From positions 62,001 through 126,000 of the forward strand of contig NZ_WPNZ01000017.1 of the NCBI RefSeq assembly GCF_009755605.1: a DNA stretch of 64,000 nucleotides. Direction: 5' to 3'. Positions 1 through 7,907 of the stretch are shown here, in pieces. Each line of letters opens with the position of its first letter. Position 1 is the stretch's first letter. Below the pieces are notes generated by a model that saw only the letters and a program-made list of their open reading frames with translations, ran no database searches and was not told the origin of the DNA. Source of the stretch: Streptomyces typhae (GTDB taxonomy: Bacteria > Actinomycetota > Actinomycetes > Streptomycetales > Streptomycetaceae). Both the position numbers and the translations under genes were made by a program.

Positions 1-618
1 ACCCGCACCTCCTACGACACCGTCGCCGCCGCCTACGCCGACCAGCTGCGGCACCTCCTGGACGAGACACCCCGGGAGCGCGCGGCCCTCGAAGGGTTCG
101 CCGACCGGGTGCGCGCCCGCGGCGGGGGACCGGTCGCGGACGTGGGATGCGGGCCGGGGCGGATCACGGCGTACCTGCACGGCCTCGGCGTGGACGTCCT
201 CGGCATCGACCTGTCGCCGGGAATGATCGAAGTGGCCCGCCGCGACCATCCGGACCTGCGCTTCGACCTCGGCACCATGACCGACCTCGGCCTCGCCGAC
301 ACCTCGATGGCCGGTCTCCTCGCCTGGTACTCGCTCATCCACGTACCCGACGAGGAGATCGGCACGGTCCTCTCCCACTTCCACCGCGTGCTGCGGCCCG
401 GCGCCCCGCTGCTGCTCGCCTTCCACGTCGGCAACGCCTGCCGGCTCAGGACCTGGGGATATGGCCACCCGATGCGCGTCCACGTCCACCGCCGCCCGCC
501 CAGCCGCATGACCGCCTGGCTCGACGAGGCCGGCTTCACCACCGAGACGGCCCAGACCCTCACCTCCCCCGAAAGCAGTCTCGGCGGCATCCTCCTGGCC
601 CGCCGCCGCCCCGCATGA
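1..618 (+). CDS. SAM-dependent class I methyltransferase, 5' end outside window
   Basis: The frame is open from base 1, so the N-terminus lies upstream; about 205 residues are visible. Motif I reads VADVGCGPGR (visible residues 45-54), followed by the acidic strand GIDLS and the later segment FHRVLRPGAPLLLAFH, the usual order of a Rossmann-type methyltransferase that transfers methyl from S-adenosylmethionine to a small molecule. The acceptor cannot be read from the sequence. It is convergent with the lipoprotein gene ending 51 bases downstream and has no visible pathway partners. Confidence 0.9.
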   Translation, partial: TRTSYDTVAAAYADQLRHLLDETPRERAALEGFADRVRARGGGPVADVGCGPGRITAYLHGLGVDVLGIDLSPGMIEVARRDHPDLRFDLGTMTDLGLADTSMAGLLAWYSLIHVPDEEIGTVLSHFHRVLRPGAPLLLAFHVGNACRLRTWGYGHPMRVHVHRRPPSRMTAWLDEAGFTTETAQTLTSPESSLGGILLARRRPA

Positions 619-669
619 CCGGCCGCCCCGCACGACCGCCGCCCCGGCGGGACGTGGACGGCGGCAGCC

Positions 670-1524
670 TCAGCCGGACACCCGCAGCCGCATCGGCAGT
701 GCCCCGGCGGACAGCTGCGCGGCCAGTTCCTCGGCCGCCGCGCGGGTGAAGTCGCCCGAGATCTGGACCCGGCCGTCGGTGAGTTTCTGGCTGACGGAAG
801 GGGCGGAGATCACCGTGCCGTCCAGGACCATGGCCAGCTGGTTGGCGGGCGGTGCCTGGGTGACGAGTTCGGCGGTCAGGTCGGCGAAGCGGCGGGTGCC
901 GGCGGCGGTGAAGGTGATGTCCACGACCCAGCCCGTGCCGTACTTGGACAGGTGCGACCGTGCCGTGGACACATCGGTGCCCGGTACGGCGACCGGGCCC
1001 AGGGTGTAGCGGACATCGGCGCCGTTCGTGGCGCACGCGGTCAGCGGTTTCGCCGAGGGGCCCTCGGCCGCGGAGCACTGGGCCTTGGCGGTGGCCGGGG
1101 CCTGGGTGCGCACCGGGCGGAAGTCGAGCCGGGCCTGTTCGCCCAGGCCCGTGAGCTTCTCCCTGGACGCCCCCGGCGCGCTCACCGTGATGGCGCCGCC
1201 CGCGACGTCGACGCGGGCATCGCGCAGGCCCATCGCGGTGGCCCGGTGCCGCATCAGGTCCGCGGTGCTCTTCAGGCCCGCCGCGCTCTGCCCGGCGGCG
1301 GGCCTGAACGTCAGGCTGGTGCGGTCCGCGGAGGACCCCGCCGTGGCGCCGCCCGCGGCCTTCGAGGCGCTGCCGCCGCTCCCGTCGCCGCTCCTGCCGT
1401 CGTTGCCGGAGGAGCCGCCGCACGCCGTCAGCGCGAGCAGCGCGGTGCCCGCCGCCACGGCACCCCGCACCCGACGGGCCCGCCCCGCTCCTGCCGCCCT
1501 GCCGGTCCCGAGCCTGAAGATCAC
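670..1524 (-). CDS. Lipoprotein with SecD P1-head-like domain
   Basis: 284 residues. The N-terminus has basic residues, a hydrophobic stretch and the lipobox LTAC followed by a Gly/Ser-rich linker, so it should be lipid-anchored outside the membrane. The C-terminal half (QLAMVLDGTVISAPS, then G-DFT--A-ELA-QLSAGALP) matches the periplasmic P1 head subdomain of the SecD export subunit. There are no SecD transmembrane helices, so it is not a translocon subunit itself. Stand-alone proteins of this type occur in Streptomyces without an assigned role; a chaperone-like role near the Sec channel is only a guess. It is divergent from the GNAT gene across a 426-base gap. Confidence 0.85.
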   Translation of the reverse strand: MIFRLGTGRAAGAGRARRVRGAVAAGTALLALTACGGSSGNDGRSGDGSGGSASKAAGGATAGSSADRTSLTFRPAAGQSAAGLKSTADLMRHRATAMGLRDARVDVAGGAITVSAPGASREKLTGLGEQARLDFRPVRTQAPATAKAQCSAAEGPSAKPLTACATNGADVRYTLGPVAVPGTDVSTARSHLSKYGTGWVVDITFTAAGTRRFADLTAELVTQAPPANQLAMVLDGTVISAPSVSQKLTDGRVQISGDFTRAAAEELAAQLSAGALPMRLRVSG

Positions 1525-1950
1525 TGTGATGTCCGTTCCTGGTCCTGAGGGGCCGCGGGGGCCTGAAGTGTCTGCGGGGACTGAACGATACGGCGGCCCG
1601 GTGCCCGCCCGCAGGAAGAAGCGGCAGCCCGTCCCCCCTCGCCATGAGCTGAGCGCCCGTCAAGAACACGGCCCGCGGCGGGAGTCCGGCCGCGCGCGCG
1701 GGCACCGTCCGCCCGTGGCCGACGCCGTGCCGGCCCCGCGGTCAAGGCCACGTAAAGCGCCGATTTGCCCCGCCCTGGGGCCCGTGTGCCACAGTGGCCG
1801 TCCCGGTCGGGCGGGCGCGTGTGCGCGGACCCCGCCGGGGCCCCCGACCTCGACGTCACGGCTTCGGCCGTGGTCTCGGGCATGCCCTGGTCGGGCCGCT
1901 CGCCCGAGCACCCCCGACGTCCCCCGTACCTCCTTCCTTTGCTGAGAGCG
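1525..1950. other. Intergenic region between divergent genes
   Basis: This gap should contain the promoters of the lipoprotein gene (leftward) and the acetyltransferase gene (rightward). I see no convincing -35/-10 pair, no long inverted repeat and no RNA gene. Frames open across it lack a start with a ribosome site and do not resemble proteins. Confidence 0.5.
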
Positions 1951-2805
1951 ATGCAGGCAACGACTCTTGTCCCCCGGACCGCCGACCTGTTCGACCAGGG
2001 CCTGGAACACCGGTCCGGCGCGGCCCTGCTGCGTTTCGGCGCCGCCCGGCGCCGCCAGGACGACCCCGCCGGCAGTCCCGCCGGAGCGCCCGGCAGTCCC
2101 GCCGGAGTGTCCGGTAGTCCCGCCGGAGTGTCCGGCAGTCCCGCCGGAGTGTCCGGCAGTCCCGGCTGGTCCGGTGACGGTGCCGTGGCCTGGCTGGACG
2201 CCGGGCGCGGGCACCTGTGGAGCGTCGGCGACGCGGCCGCCGCCGCGGCCCTGGTGCTGCGCGCCGAGGAGGAACTGCGCGGCACCGTACGGGAGTTCAC
2301 CGGCCCCCGGGGCGTCGAGGCGCACGTGGGGGAGCACCTCGGGCTCACCGACGTGGTGGAGTGGGTCTTCCGCTGGACACTGGAGGAGCCGCCCGCCATG
2401 CCCGGCGAGCAACGGGTGGCCCCGCTGGGCGCCGAGCACCACGAGGAACTCCTCGCCTTCCTCGGCGCCCACAGCCCGGCCCACTCCACGGGCCCCGGCT
2501 GCGCCGACGTCAGCCTCTGGGCGGGGATACGCGACACGCGCGGGCACCTGGTGGCCTGCGGCGCGCTGAGCCGCCTGCGCGACAGCGGCGCACCGCTGAT
2601 GGCGTCCGTCGCCACCGACACCTCCCAGCGCGGGCAGGGCCTGGGCGCGGCCCTCACCGCCTGGCTGACCAGGTACGCGGTACGCGAACACGGCCTGTGC
2701 ACACTGTGGCAGCTCGCCGGCAACGCGCCCGCGCAGCGGCTCTACGACCGGCTCGGCTACCGCGACGAGGACCTGTGCACCTCGGCCCGCATCACCGGAC
2801 GGTGA
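1951..2805 (+). CDS. GNAT family N-acetyltransferase with internal tandem repeat
   Basis: About 284 residues from the ATG at 1951; the frame is open further upstream (GTG 1765), but that part has no protein character. The C-terminal half is a GNAT domain: the acetyl-CoA loop lies in SQRGQGLGAALTAWL, followed by NAPAQRLYDRLGYRDED, the usual motif-B tail. The N-terminal half resembles the substrate-side part of two-domain acetyltransferases. Residues about 40-72 are a run of G-S-P-A-G-V/A-S/P units encoded by a 21-base tandem repeat, absent from normal GNAT folds. Substrate unknown. Confidence 0.85.
   Translation: MQATTLVPRTADLFDQGLEHRSGAALLRFGAARRRQDDPAGSPAGAPGSPAGVSGSPAGVSGSPAGVSGSPGWSGDGAVAWLDAGRGHLWSVGDAAAAAALVLRAEEELRGTVREFTGPRGVEAHVGEHLGLTDVVEWVFRWTLEEPPAMPGEQRVAPLGAEHHEELLAFLGAHSPAHSTGPGCADVSLWAGIRDTRGHLVACGALSRLRDSGAPLMASVATDTSQRGQGLGAALTAWLTRYAVREHGLCTLWQLAGNAPAQRLYDRLGYRDEDLCTSARITGR
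2067..2166 (+). repeat. 21-base in-frame tandem repeat inside acetyltransferase gene
   Basis: Four to five near-identical 21-base units (core CAGTCCCGCCGGAGTGTCCG) encode GSPAGVS repeats. Because 21 is a multiple of three, copy-number changes keep the frame. Confidence 0.85.
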
Positions 2806-3761
2806 CCCCGCGGCCCCGCCCCGCCGGAGGCCGACGCCGCTCGCCCCGTCCCGCCGGAGGCCGACGCGGCTCACCCGCATGCGGCGCGGCAGGGCACATC
2901 CCGCAGACACAGACACAGACACGCCCGCCGCGGGACCGGGGGCGCGACGAAGTCCCAGACGGACCGTCTGGGACTTCGCGGACTGCCGCGGACCGGGCCC
3001 CGCCGGGGTGCGCGGCGCCCCCTCGCGGAGGCGGTACTTCCCGTTCCGTGCGGCAGCAACCCCATCAAGGTGAGTCGGACATGACCTGCGGTGAGCTGAG
3101 AGCTGCCACGCTCGCCAGCCGTGCCGCGGCCAGGCCCCACACGGGAGAAGTGCCGTCATGTCCATGCCATTGAATGCGGATGGCCGTCGCCGCCTCTCCC
3201 CGATGTGCCGACCTGCCGCCAAGCCTGGTCGACAGTTGTTCCCCTCAGCCGGTCGAGTCAGCAGTCTCAGGGGACCCCGCACGGATCCGGATGGTCCCGT
3301 GCGGCGATGAGGTAAGTCTCAGAGGCGGACGGCCCGATTGCCAGAGCCGGAACCGGGACACAAGTCGGACCCACCCGTGTACGCAGAACCGCCGCCCCGC
3401 CGCGCATGCCCCCCGATCGCCGCAAGCCGGTCATGTCCGGCACGCCGGGTCCGGGGCGGCGCCCCGCACCGCGACAAGCACGGGCGGGACCCGGCCCGCA
3501 ACCGCACCAGGGCCGCCTGGACGAAAGCCGAACCAACTACCTCCTGCGGTTCGCGCAGCCCTGAAGGGCTGCGACCCTTGACCACCACGGACAGCGCCGC
3601 GCCCGAGGTGACCGCCAAACACCGTGCGGAAGCTGCCCGTTCGGACCACGGGCCGCGCCCGAGGTGCGCCAACACCTCGCAGCCCACCGGTTCGGTGAGT
3701 CAGCAGCAGCCCGGCGGCGGCCGAGCAGGCCGCCGCCCGGCCACTTCCGGGGGTGTTCTCC
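2806..3761. other. Long gene-free region, 956 bases
   Basis: No frame shows streptomycete codon bias over a useful length. Directly after the acetyltransferase, a 29-31 base segment with core CGCCGGAGGCCGACGC is repeated (about 2821-2871). A strong dyad follows at 2948-2978. A 30-codon frame at 3081-3173 begins with ATG six bases after AAGGTGAG and ends in CPCH; it could be a leader peptide but nothing else supports it. The rest has lower GC than flanking genes and may hold the promoter or leader of the 3762 operon. Confidence 0.5.
2948..2978. terminator. 15-base-arm inverted repeat, probable terminator
   Basis: Arms CGAAGTCCCAGACGG and its exact complement are separated by one A. As RNA it would fold into a long stem after the acetyltransferase stop, 142 bases upstream. 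There is no U-tract, as is common in Streptomyces. The near-zero spacer would also suit a dimeric DNA-binding protein, so an operator cannot be excluded. Confidence 0.5.
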
Positions 3762-4070
3762 ATGCACGACATGCACGACACCGGCGAAGTACCTGTCCAC
3801 GCCACCGCACGGGCGGCCCGCTTCGGCATGCCGCAGGCCCTGGTCCTTGTGGCCTTCCTCGCCGCGGCCGTCACGCTGAGCCTGTTCGCCGGCATGTCCG
3901 CGCGCGACGTCACGTTCCTGCTGAGCGCCGCGGGCGGTGTCGGCGTCGCCGTCGTCCTGACCGCCGGCGCGCACACGTACACGCATACCGAAGGAGGCCG
4001 ACGCGGCGGCGCCGGACGGCTGGTGAGGCGGCTGCTGAACGCCGCCCTCAACAACGGAGCCGGGAGCTGA
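3762..4070 (+). CDS. Small membrane protein
   Basis: 102 residues from ATG 3762, eight bases after a GGGGG run that can act as ribosome site; GTG 3753 is an alternative. Two hydrophobic segments (about QALVLVAFLAAAVTLSLFAG and FLLSAAGGVGVAVVLTAGA) indicate a two-helix inner-membrane protein with a basic C-terminal tail. It ends seven bases before the GTG of the HTH gene, so the two are probably co-transcribed. I do not recognise the family. Confidence 0.75.
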   Translation: MHDMHDTGEVPVHATARAARFGMPQALVLVAFLAAAVTLSLFAGMSARDVTFLLSAAGGVGVAVVLTAGAHTYTHTEGGRRGGAGRLVRRLLNAALNNGAGS

Positions 4071-4077
4071 GGCGGCC

Positions 4078-5010
4078 GTGGCCCGCCCCGAGACACCGGT
4101 CGACCGCACCGTGCCGGAAGTCGGCGACCTGGCCCGCTACCTGCGCGGCCTGCGCGCCGCGGCCGGTCTGACCTACGACGAACTCGCCAAGGAGGCCTGG
4201 TTCTCCCCGGCCTCCCTCAAGCGGGCCGCCCGCGGCGGGGCCAGGGTCCCGCGGTGGGAGACGGTGCGCGCCTACGCGCACGCCTGCCACGGCTCACCGG
4301 AGGAAGCCCGCGCCCGCTACGAGCGGGCCGAGGCCGCGGCCGCGGCCGCCGCCCGCGACGCACGGCGCTCCACCCTGGTCCCCAAGCCCCAGTTCGTCCG
4401 TGACCTCGCCGACCTCTCCGGCGCGCTGCGCGACGCCTACCGGCGGGCCGGGCGCCCGCCGGTACGGCAGATGGCCCGGCAGGCCGGCCCCGACCTGCCG
4501 GGCAGCACGGCACACGCCATCATCACCGCCCACGCGCTGCCCAGGGACGTGCGCACCTACATCGCGTTCCTGGAGGCGTGCGAGATCACCGGCCCCGCGC
4601 TGGTCCCCTGGTTCGAGGCCTGGGTCAAGGTGCGCGGCGTGGGGGCGGGGGTGCGCCCTGCGCGGGCGGCCGCCGGTGCGGACGGGGCCGCGGGTGCGGA
4701 CAGGGCCGCCAGTGCAGCCAGGGCCGCGGAGGCGCCGTCCCCGTCCCCGTCCCGGTTCCCGTCCCAGTTCCCGTTTCCGTCCGGGGCCGGGGCCGGGCCC
4801 GATCTCCGGTCCGGCGTGCGGTTGTTCTCCCAGTGGCTTCTCGCCGGGCGGCACGCGCCCGGGAAGTCCGCGGCCCCCGCGGCACCCCGGGCGGCGCCCG
4901 AGGTGTCCCGGGCGTCCCGGGCGGCCGGGGAACGTGACGTGATCGGCGGGCGGCGCCGGATCGGTCCGCTGGGTCCGGCGGCGGGAGGTGGTGCCGGGAT
5001 CGCGGCCTGA
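4078..5010 (+). CDS. Helix-turn-helix domain protein with long low-complexity tail
   Basis: 310 residues. Residues about 15-75 form an XRE-like helix-turn-helix (LRGLRAAAGLTYDELAKEAW, then SLKRAARGG and the W-ETVRAYAHAC stretch) as in many streptomycete DNA-binding proteins. A second helical region (about 100-195) follows, then an Ala/Pro/Ser-rich tail with PSPSPS-type runs. It lies directly behind a small membrane protein gene, a pairing that suggests membrane-linked regulation, but no ligand or target is evident. Start is GTG 4078. Confidence 0.75.
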   Translation: MARPETPVDRTVPEVGDLARYLRGLRAAAGLTYDELAKEAWFSPASLKRAARGGARVPRWETVRAYAHACHGSPEEARARYERAEAAAAAAARDARRSTLVPKPQFVRDLADLSGALRDAYRRAGRPPVRQMARQAGPDLPGSTAHAIITAHALPRDVRTYIAFLEACEITGPALVPWFEAWVKVRGVGAGVRPARAAAGADGAAGADRAASAARAAEAPSPSPSRFPSQFPFPSGAGAGPDLRSGVRLFSQWLLAGRHAPGKSAAPAAPRAAPEVSRASRAAGERDVIGGRRRIGPLGPAAGGGAGIAA

Positions 5011-5026
5011 GCCCGGGGCGGCACAG

Positions 5027-5065
5027 GTGTGTCCGGGCGGGAGGGGGGCGCCCGCCCGGACGCAC
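5027..5065. terminator. Hairpin terminator between convergent genes
   Basis: A stem of up to 15 pairs (core GTCCGGGCGGG with CCCGCCCGGAC) encloses a 9-base loop. It sits in the 89-base gap between the HTH gene and the convergent VOC gene and could serve both strands. Confidence 0.7.
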
Positions 5066-5099
5066 GCATGCCGCCGCCCCGCTCACCGGCTGCGCCGGT

Positions 5100-5486
5100 C
5101 TACTTGACGTGCATGATCTGGATCAGGTTGCCGCAGGTGTCGTCGAGCACCGCGGTGGTGGCCGAGTCCATCTCCAGCGGCTCCTGGGTGAAGACCACGC
5201 CCAGGCCGCGCAGCCGCTCGAACTCCGCCCGCACGTCGTCCACGGCGAAGGAGGCGGCCGGGATGCCGTCGGCGACCAGCGCCGTCTTGTAGGGCTGTAC
5301 CGCGGGGTGGCCGGAGGGCTCCAGGAGCAGTTCGGTGCCCTCGGGGTCCTCCGGGGAGACCACGGTCAGCCACTGGTCCTCGCCGAAGAAGACCTGGTGC
5401 TTCTTCACGAAGCCCAGCTTGTCGGTGTAGAAGGCGAGGGCCTTGTTCTGGTCGTCGACGAAGACGCTGGTGAGGTGGATTCTCAT
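5100..5486 (-). CDS. VOC family (glyoxalase-like) protein
   Basis: 128 residues starting MRIHLTSVFVDDQNKALAFY. The paired beta-alpha-beta-beta-beta modules of the vicinal-oxygen-chelate fold are clear: KALAFYTDKLGF, then TELLLEPSGHP, and the second module VDDVRAEFERLRGLGV ending DTCGNLIQIMHV. Such proteins are metal-dependent isomerases/dioxygenases or small-molecule binders; substrate unknown. The start overlaps the stop of the ArsR gene by ATGA, so it is translationally coupled to it and probably under its control. Confidence 0.9.
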   Translation of the reverse strand: MRIHLTSVFVDDQNKALAFYTDKLGFVKKHQVFFGEDQWLTVVSPEDPEGTELLLEPSGHPAVQPYKTALVADGIPAASFAVDDVRAEFERLRGLGVVFTQEPLEMDSATTAVLDDTCGNLIQIMHVK

Positions 5487-5776
5487 GGGGTGCTCTCCGG
5501 TGTGTCGGGCCTGAGCCACCGCGTCACGATGTGCTCCAGGGGTGCGGTGTCCAGGTCGTGGAACTTGTAGCGGCCCTGGCGCCGCGAGCGGACCAGGCCC
5601 GCGGTCTCCAGGACGGCCAGGTGCTGGCCGATGGCCTGACGGGTCAGGCCCAGGCGGTGCTTGGTCACCAGCCGTGCGCAGATCTCGAACAGGGTCTGCC
5701 CGTCCCGCTCCACCAGCTCGTCGAGTATGCGGCGGCGGGTGGGGTCGGCCAGCGCCTTGAAGAGGTCCTCTTCCAT
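5483..5776 (-). CDS. ArsR-family winged-helix repressor
   Basis: 97 residues. FKALADPTRRRILDEL is the typical ArsR start, RQAIGQHLAVLETAGLV is the recognition helix with following turn, and RRQGRYKFHDL the wing. There are no paired metal-binding cysteines (only one Cys), so it is likely not a metal sensor but of the group that controls adjacent VOC or SRPBCC genes. It is first gene of a two-gene operon with the VOC protein; the 241-base upstream gap would hold its own operator. Confidence 0.9.
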   Translation of the reverse strand: MEEDLFKALADPTRRRILDELVERDGQTLFEICARLVTKHRLGLTRQAIGQHLAVLETAGLVRSRRQGRYKFHDLDTAPLEHIVTRWLRPDTPESTP

Positions 5777-5919
5777 ACCGCCACCATAGGTAAGTCACGG
5801 CTTTCCTATCAAGCAAGGTACAGGATCCGGCCGCGGGGCGGGCTTCCCCGCCGCGACGCCGTAAAGCCGTGGTCCCGCGAAGCGGTGGTCCCGTAAAGCC
5901 GTGATGCCGCAAGGCGCTC

Positions 5920-5957
5920 TTGACGGGTCCCCGTCAATCGGTATGGTCTAGGCCAAT
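5920..5957 (+). promoter_or_regulatory. Promoter with DasR-type operator (dre) before the LPMO gene
   Basis: TTGACG (5920-5925) and TATGGT (5942-5947) are spaced by 16 bases and make a vegetative-type promoter 60-70 bases upstream of the LPMO start. The 16-mer TATGGTCTAGGCCAAT (5942-5957) fits the DasR response element, whose published consensus centres on TGGTCTAGACCA; it overlaps the -10. TTGACGGG and CCCGTCAA (5920-5937) also form an 8-base-arm dyad over the -35. DasR is the N-acetylglucosamine-responsive repressor of chitin genes, so repression relieved by chitin sugars is expected. Confidence 0.75.
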
Positions 5958-6017
5958 GGGTCGGCCTGGGCGCCGAGCCGTCCCGTCGCTCGTCCCCCCA
6001 CCTCTCAGGGAGCAGTG

Positions 6018-6533
6018 ATGAACACCAAGCGGAAGCTGGCCGCAGGCTTGGGAGCGGCGTGTGCCCCTCTCCTCGTACTCGCCTCCGTCGCCCCGGCCGG
6101 TGCGCACGGCTATGTGAACGCCCCGCCGAGCCGTCAGGCACAGTGCGCGGCGGGCACGGTCGCCTGCGGCGAGATCAAGTGGGAGCCGCAGAGCGTCGAG
6201 GGCCCCAAGGGCCTTCGGAGCTGCAGCGGCGGCAACGCCCGCTTCGCCGACCTGGACAACGACAGCAAGGGCTGGAAGGTCGCCGACGTCGGCTCCTCCC
6301 AGCAGTTCACCTGGCGCCTGACGGCGCGTCACCGCACCAGCACCTGGCAGTACTTCGTCGACGGCGCCAAGATCAAGGAGATCAACGACAACGGTGCCAC
6401 GCCGGGCGCATCCGTGAGTCACAACGTCGACTTCAAGGGCATCACCGGCCGCCACAAGGTGCTCGCGGTGTGGAACGTCTACGACACCTCCAACGCGTTC
6501 TACGCCTGCATCGACGTCAACATCAGGGGCTGA
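6018..6533 (+). CDS. Secreted AA10 lytic polysaccharide monooxygenase
   Basis: 171 residues from ATG 6018, with AGGGA six bases upstream. A signal peptide ends at APAGA, leaving mature residue His-1 in HGYVNAPPSR, the first histidine-brace ligand for copper. The second ligand lies in LTARHRTSTWQYF, and the C-terminus AVWNVYDTSNAFYACIDVNI matches the chitin-active CBP21 type. It oxidatively cleaves crystalline chitin (or cellulose) outside the cell. There is no added carbohydrate-binding module. The DasR-like site upstream supports a chitin role. Confidence 0.95.
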   Translation: MNTKRKLAAGLGAACAPLLVLASVAPAGAHGYVNAPPSRQAQCAAGTVACGEIKWEPQSVEGPKGLRSCSGGNARFADLDNDSKGWKVADVGSSQQFTWRLTARHRTSTWQYFVDGAKIKEINDNGATPGASVSHNVDFKGITGRHKVLAVWNVYDTSNAFYACIDVNIRG

Positions 6534-6844
6534 GGCGGGCGGCGACCGCCGCTGCCTCCGCCGCTGCCTCGGCAACCGGGCCCTGCGCGCACGGCCCGCT
6601 GACGGCGGCCCGGCCGGACCTCCGCCTCCCGCGGGGGACCGGCCGTCCTGTTCGCCCCGCGTACGGGCTCTTCACGCGGTCGGTACGCAATGGTCGCGGG
6701 GCATCCACTTACGGGCATGCGCATCGTGGCACGCTCCATGGCTCGACCATGTCGCGAACTGACCGCACCGGGACGCGCCTTGACCGGTTTCGTGGCCGGT
6801 TGCGGGCAGCGTCCCCTTCCCGGAGAGGACACCCCCCCCACGTC
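6534..6844. other. Intergenic region, 311 bases
   Basis: This lies between the LPMO and the endonuclease gene. It starts with a GC-rich stretch after the LPMO stop and presumably contains the endonuclease promoter. I see no clear terminator, operator or RNA gene. An ATG at 6749 is in frame with the downstream gene but adds a sequence without signal-peptide character. Confidence 0.45.
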
Positions 6845-7675
6845 ATGTCCGCTCATCGTCTCCGCCGCCGCTGGCGGCGCCCGGCCCTGGCCGTGATCGC
6901 GGCCACCGCGGTCGCCGTACCGGCGGCGGCCTTCGCCACCGGCTCCTCCCCGGACACCCCGCACGAGTCCGCGTCCGGTACCGGCGCACTGGATGACGCC
7001 TACTACGAGGGCGCGCTGGGCAAGACCGGGCCGGAGCTGAAGTCGGCCCTGCACACGATCGTCAGCAAGCAGACGAAGCTGTCCTACGACGAGGTGTGGG
7101 ACGCGCTGCAGACCACCGACGAGGACCCCGGCAACCCCGGCAACGTACTGCTGGTCTACTCCGGCCGCTCGCAGGCCAAGAGCGCGCACGGCGGCGGCGC
7201 GGACGACTGGAACCGGGAGCACGTCTGGGCGAAGTCGCACGGCGGCTTCGGGACGGCGACCGGGCCCGGCACCGACATCCACCACCTGCGGCCCGAGGAC
7301 GCCTCGGTCAACTCCGCCCGCGGCAACCTCGACTTCGACAACGGCGGCGAGCCCGTCGACCAGGCTCCGGGCAGCCGGGCGGACGGCGACTCCTTCGAGC
7401 CGCGGGACGCCGTCAAGGGCGATGTCGCCCGGATGATCCTCTACATGGCTCTCCGCTACGACGGCACCGACGGCTTCCCCGACCTGGAGCCCAACGACAA
7501 GGCCGGCAACGGCTCCGCACCGGCGATGGGCCGCCTGTCCGTCCTCAAGCAGTGGAACGACGCCGACCCGCCCGACATCCTGGAGAAGACCCGCAACGAC
7601 CGCGTCCACGCCATACAGAAGAACCGCAACCCCTTCATAGACCACCCCGAATGGGCCGGTGAGATCTGGAAGTGA
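6845..7675 (+). CDS. Secreted endonuclease I family nuclease
   Basis: 276 residues from ATG 6845, which gives a normal signal peptide (RRRWRRPALAVIAATAVAVP-AAAFA). The mature part carries the endonuclease I signature: NREHVWAKSHG with the His/Glu of the beta-beta-alpha metal site, TDIHHLRPEDASVNSARGN, and later LKQWNDADPPD and NRNPFIDHPEW. This family degrades DNA and RNA outside the cell for nutrient recovery. GGAGAGG is 18 bases upstream, farther than usual, so the exact start is less certain. Confidence 0.9.
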   Translation: MSAHRLRRRWRRPALAVIAATAVAVPAAAFATGSSPDTPHESASGTGALDDAYYEGALGKTGPELKSALHTIVSKQTKLSYDEVWDALQTTDEDPGNPGNVLLVYSGRSQAKSAHGGGADDWNREHVWAKSHGGFGTATGPGTDIHHLRPEDASVNSARGNLDFDNGGEPVDQAPGSRADGDSFEPRDAVKGDVARMILYMALRYDGTDGFPDLEPNDKAGNGSAPAMGRLSVLKQWNDADPPDILEKTRNDRVHAIQKNRNPFIDHPEWAGEIWK

Positions 7676-7907
7676 GACCGGTCCGCCCTCGGTGAGCCCC
7701 ACGCCCCGGACTCCCGGCCGCACGCCCCGAACCCTCCGGCCCCGGGCACGGAATGATGCGCCGGCGAGGTGGTGTGCGGCAGCGCCGCCGACGCGGCGGA
7801 GGTGCGCGGGGCCGGGCCCGCGCAGGCGCAGGCACCGGCGGCGGAGCGGCAACCGGAACCGCGCATGATCCTGTGAGCGTCTCGGCCCTGGAGCACACAG
7901 CCGGCAG

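Noticed and set aside
3081..3173. 30-codon frame with a good ribosome site (AAGGTGAG)
   Set aside because: No conserved features, mixed codon bias and no linked downstream gene; kept only as a remark in the intergenic entry.
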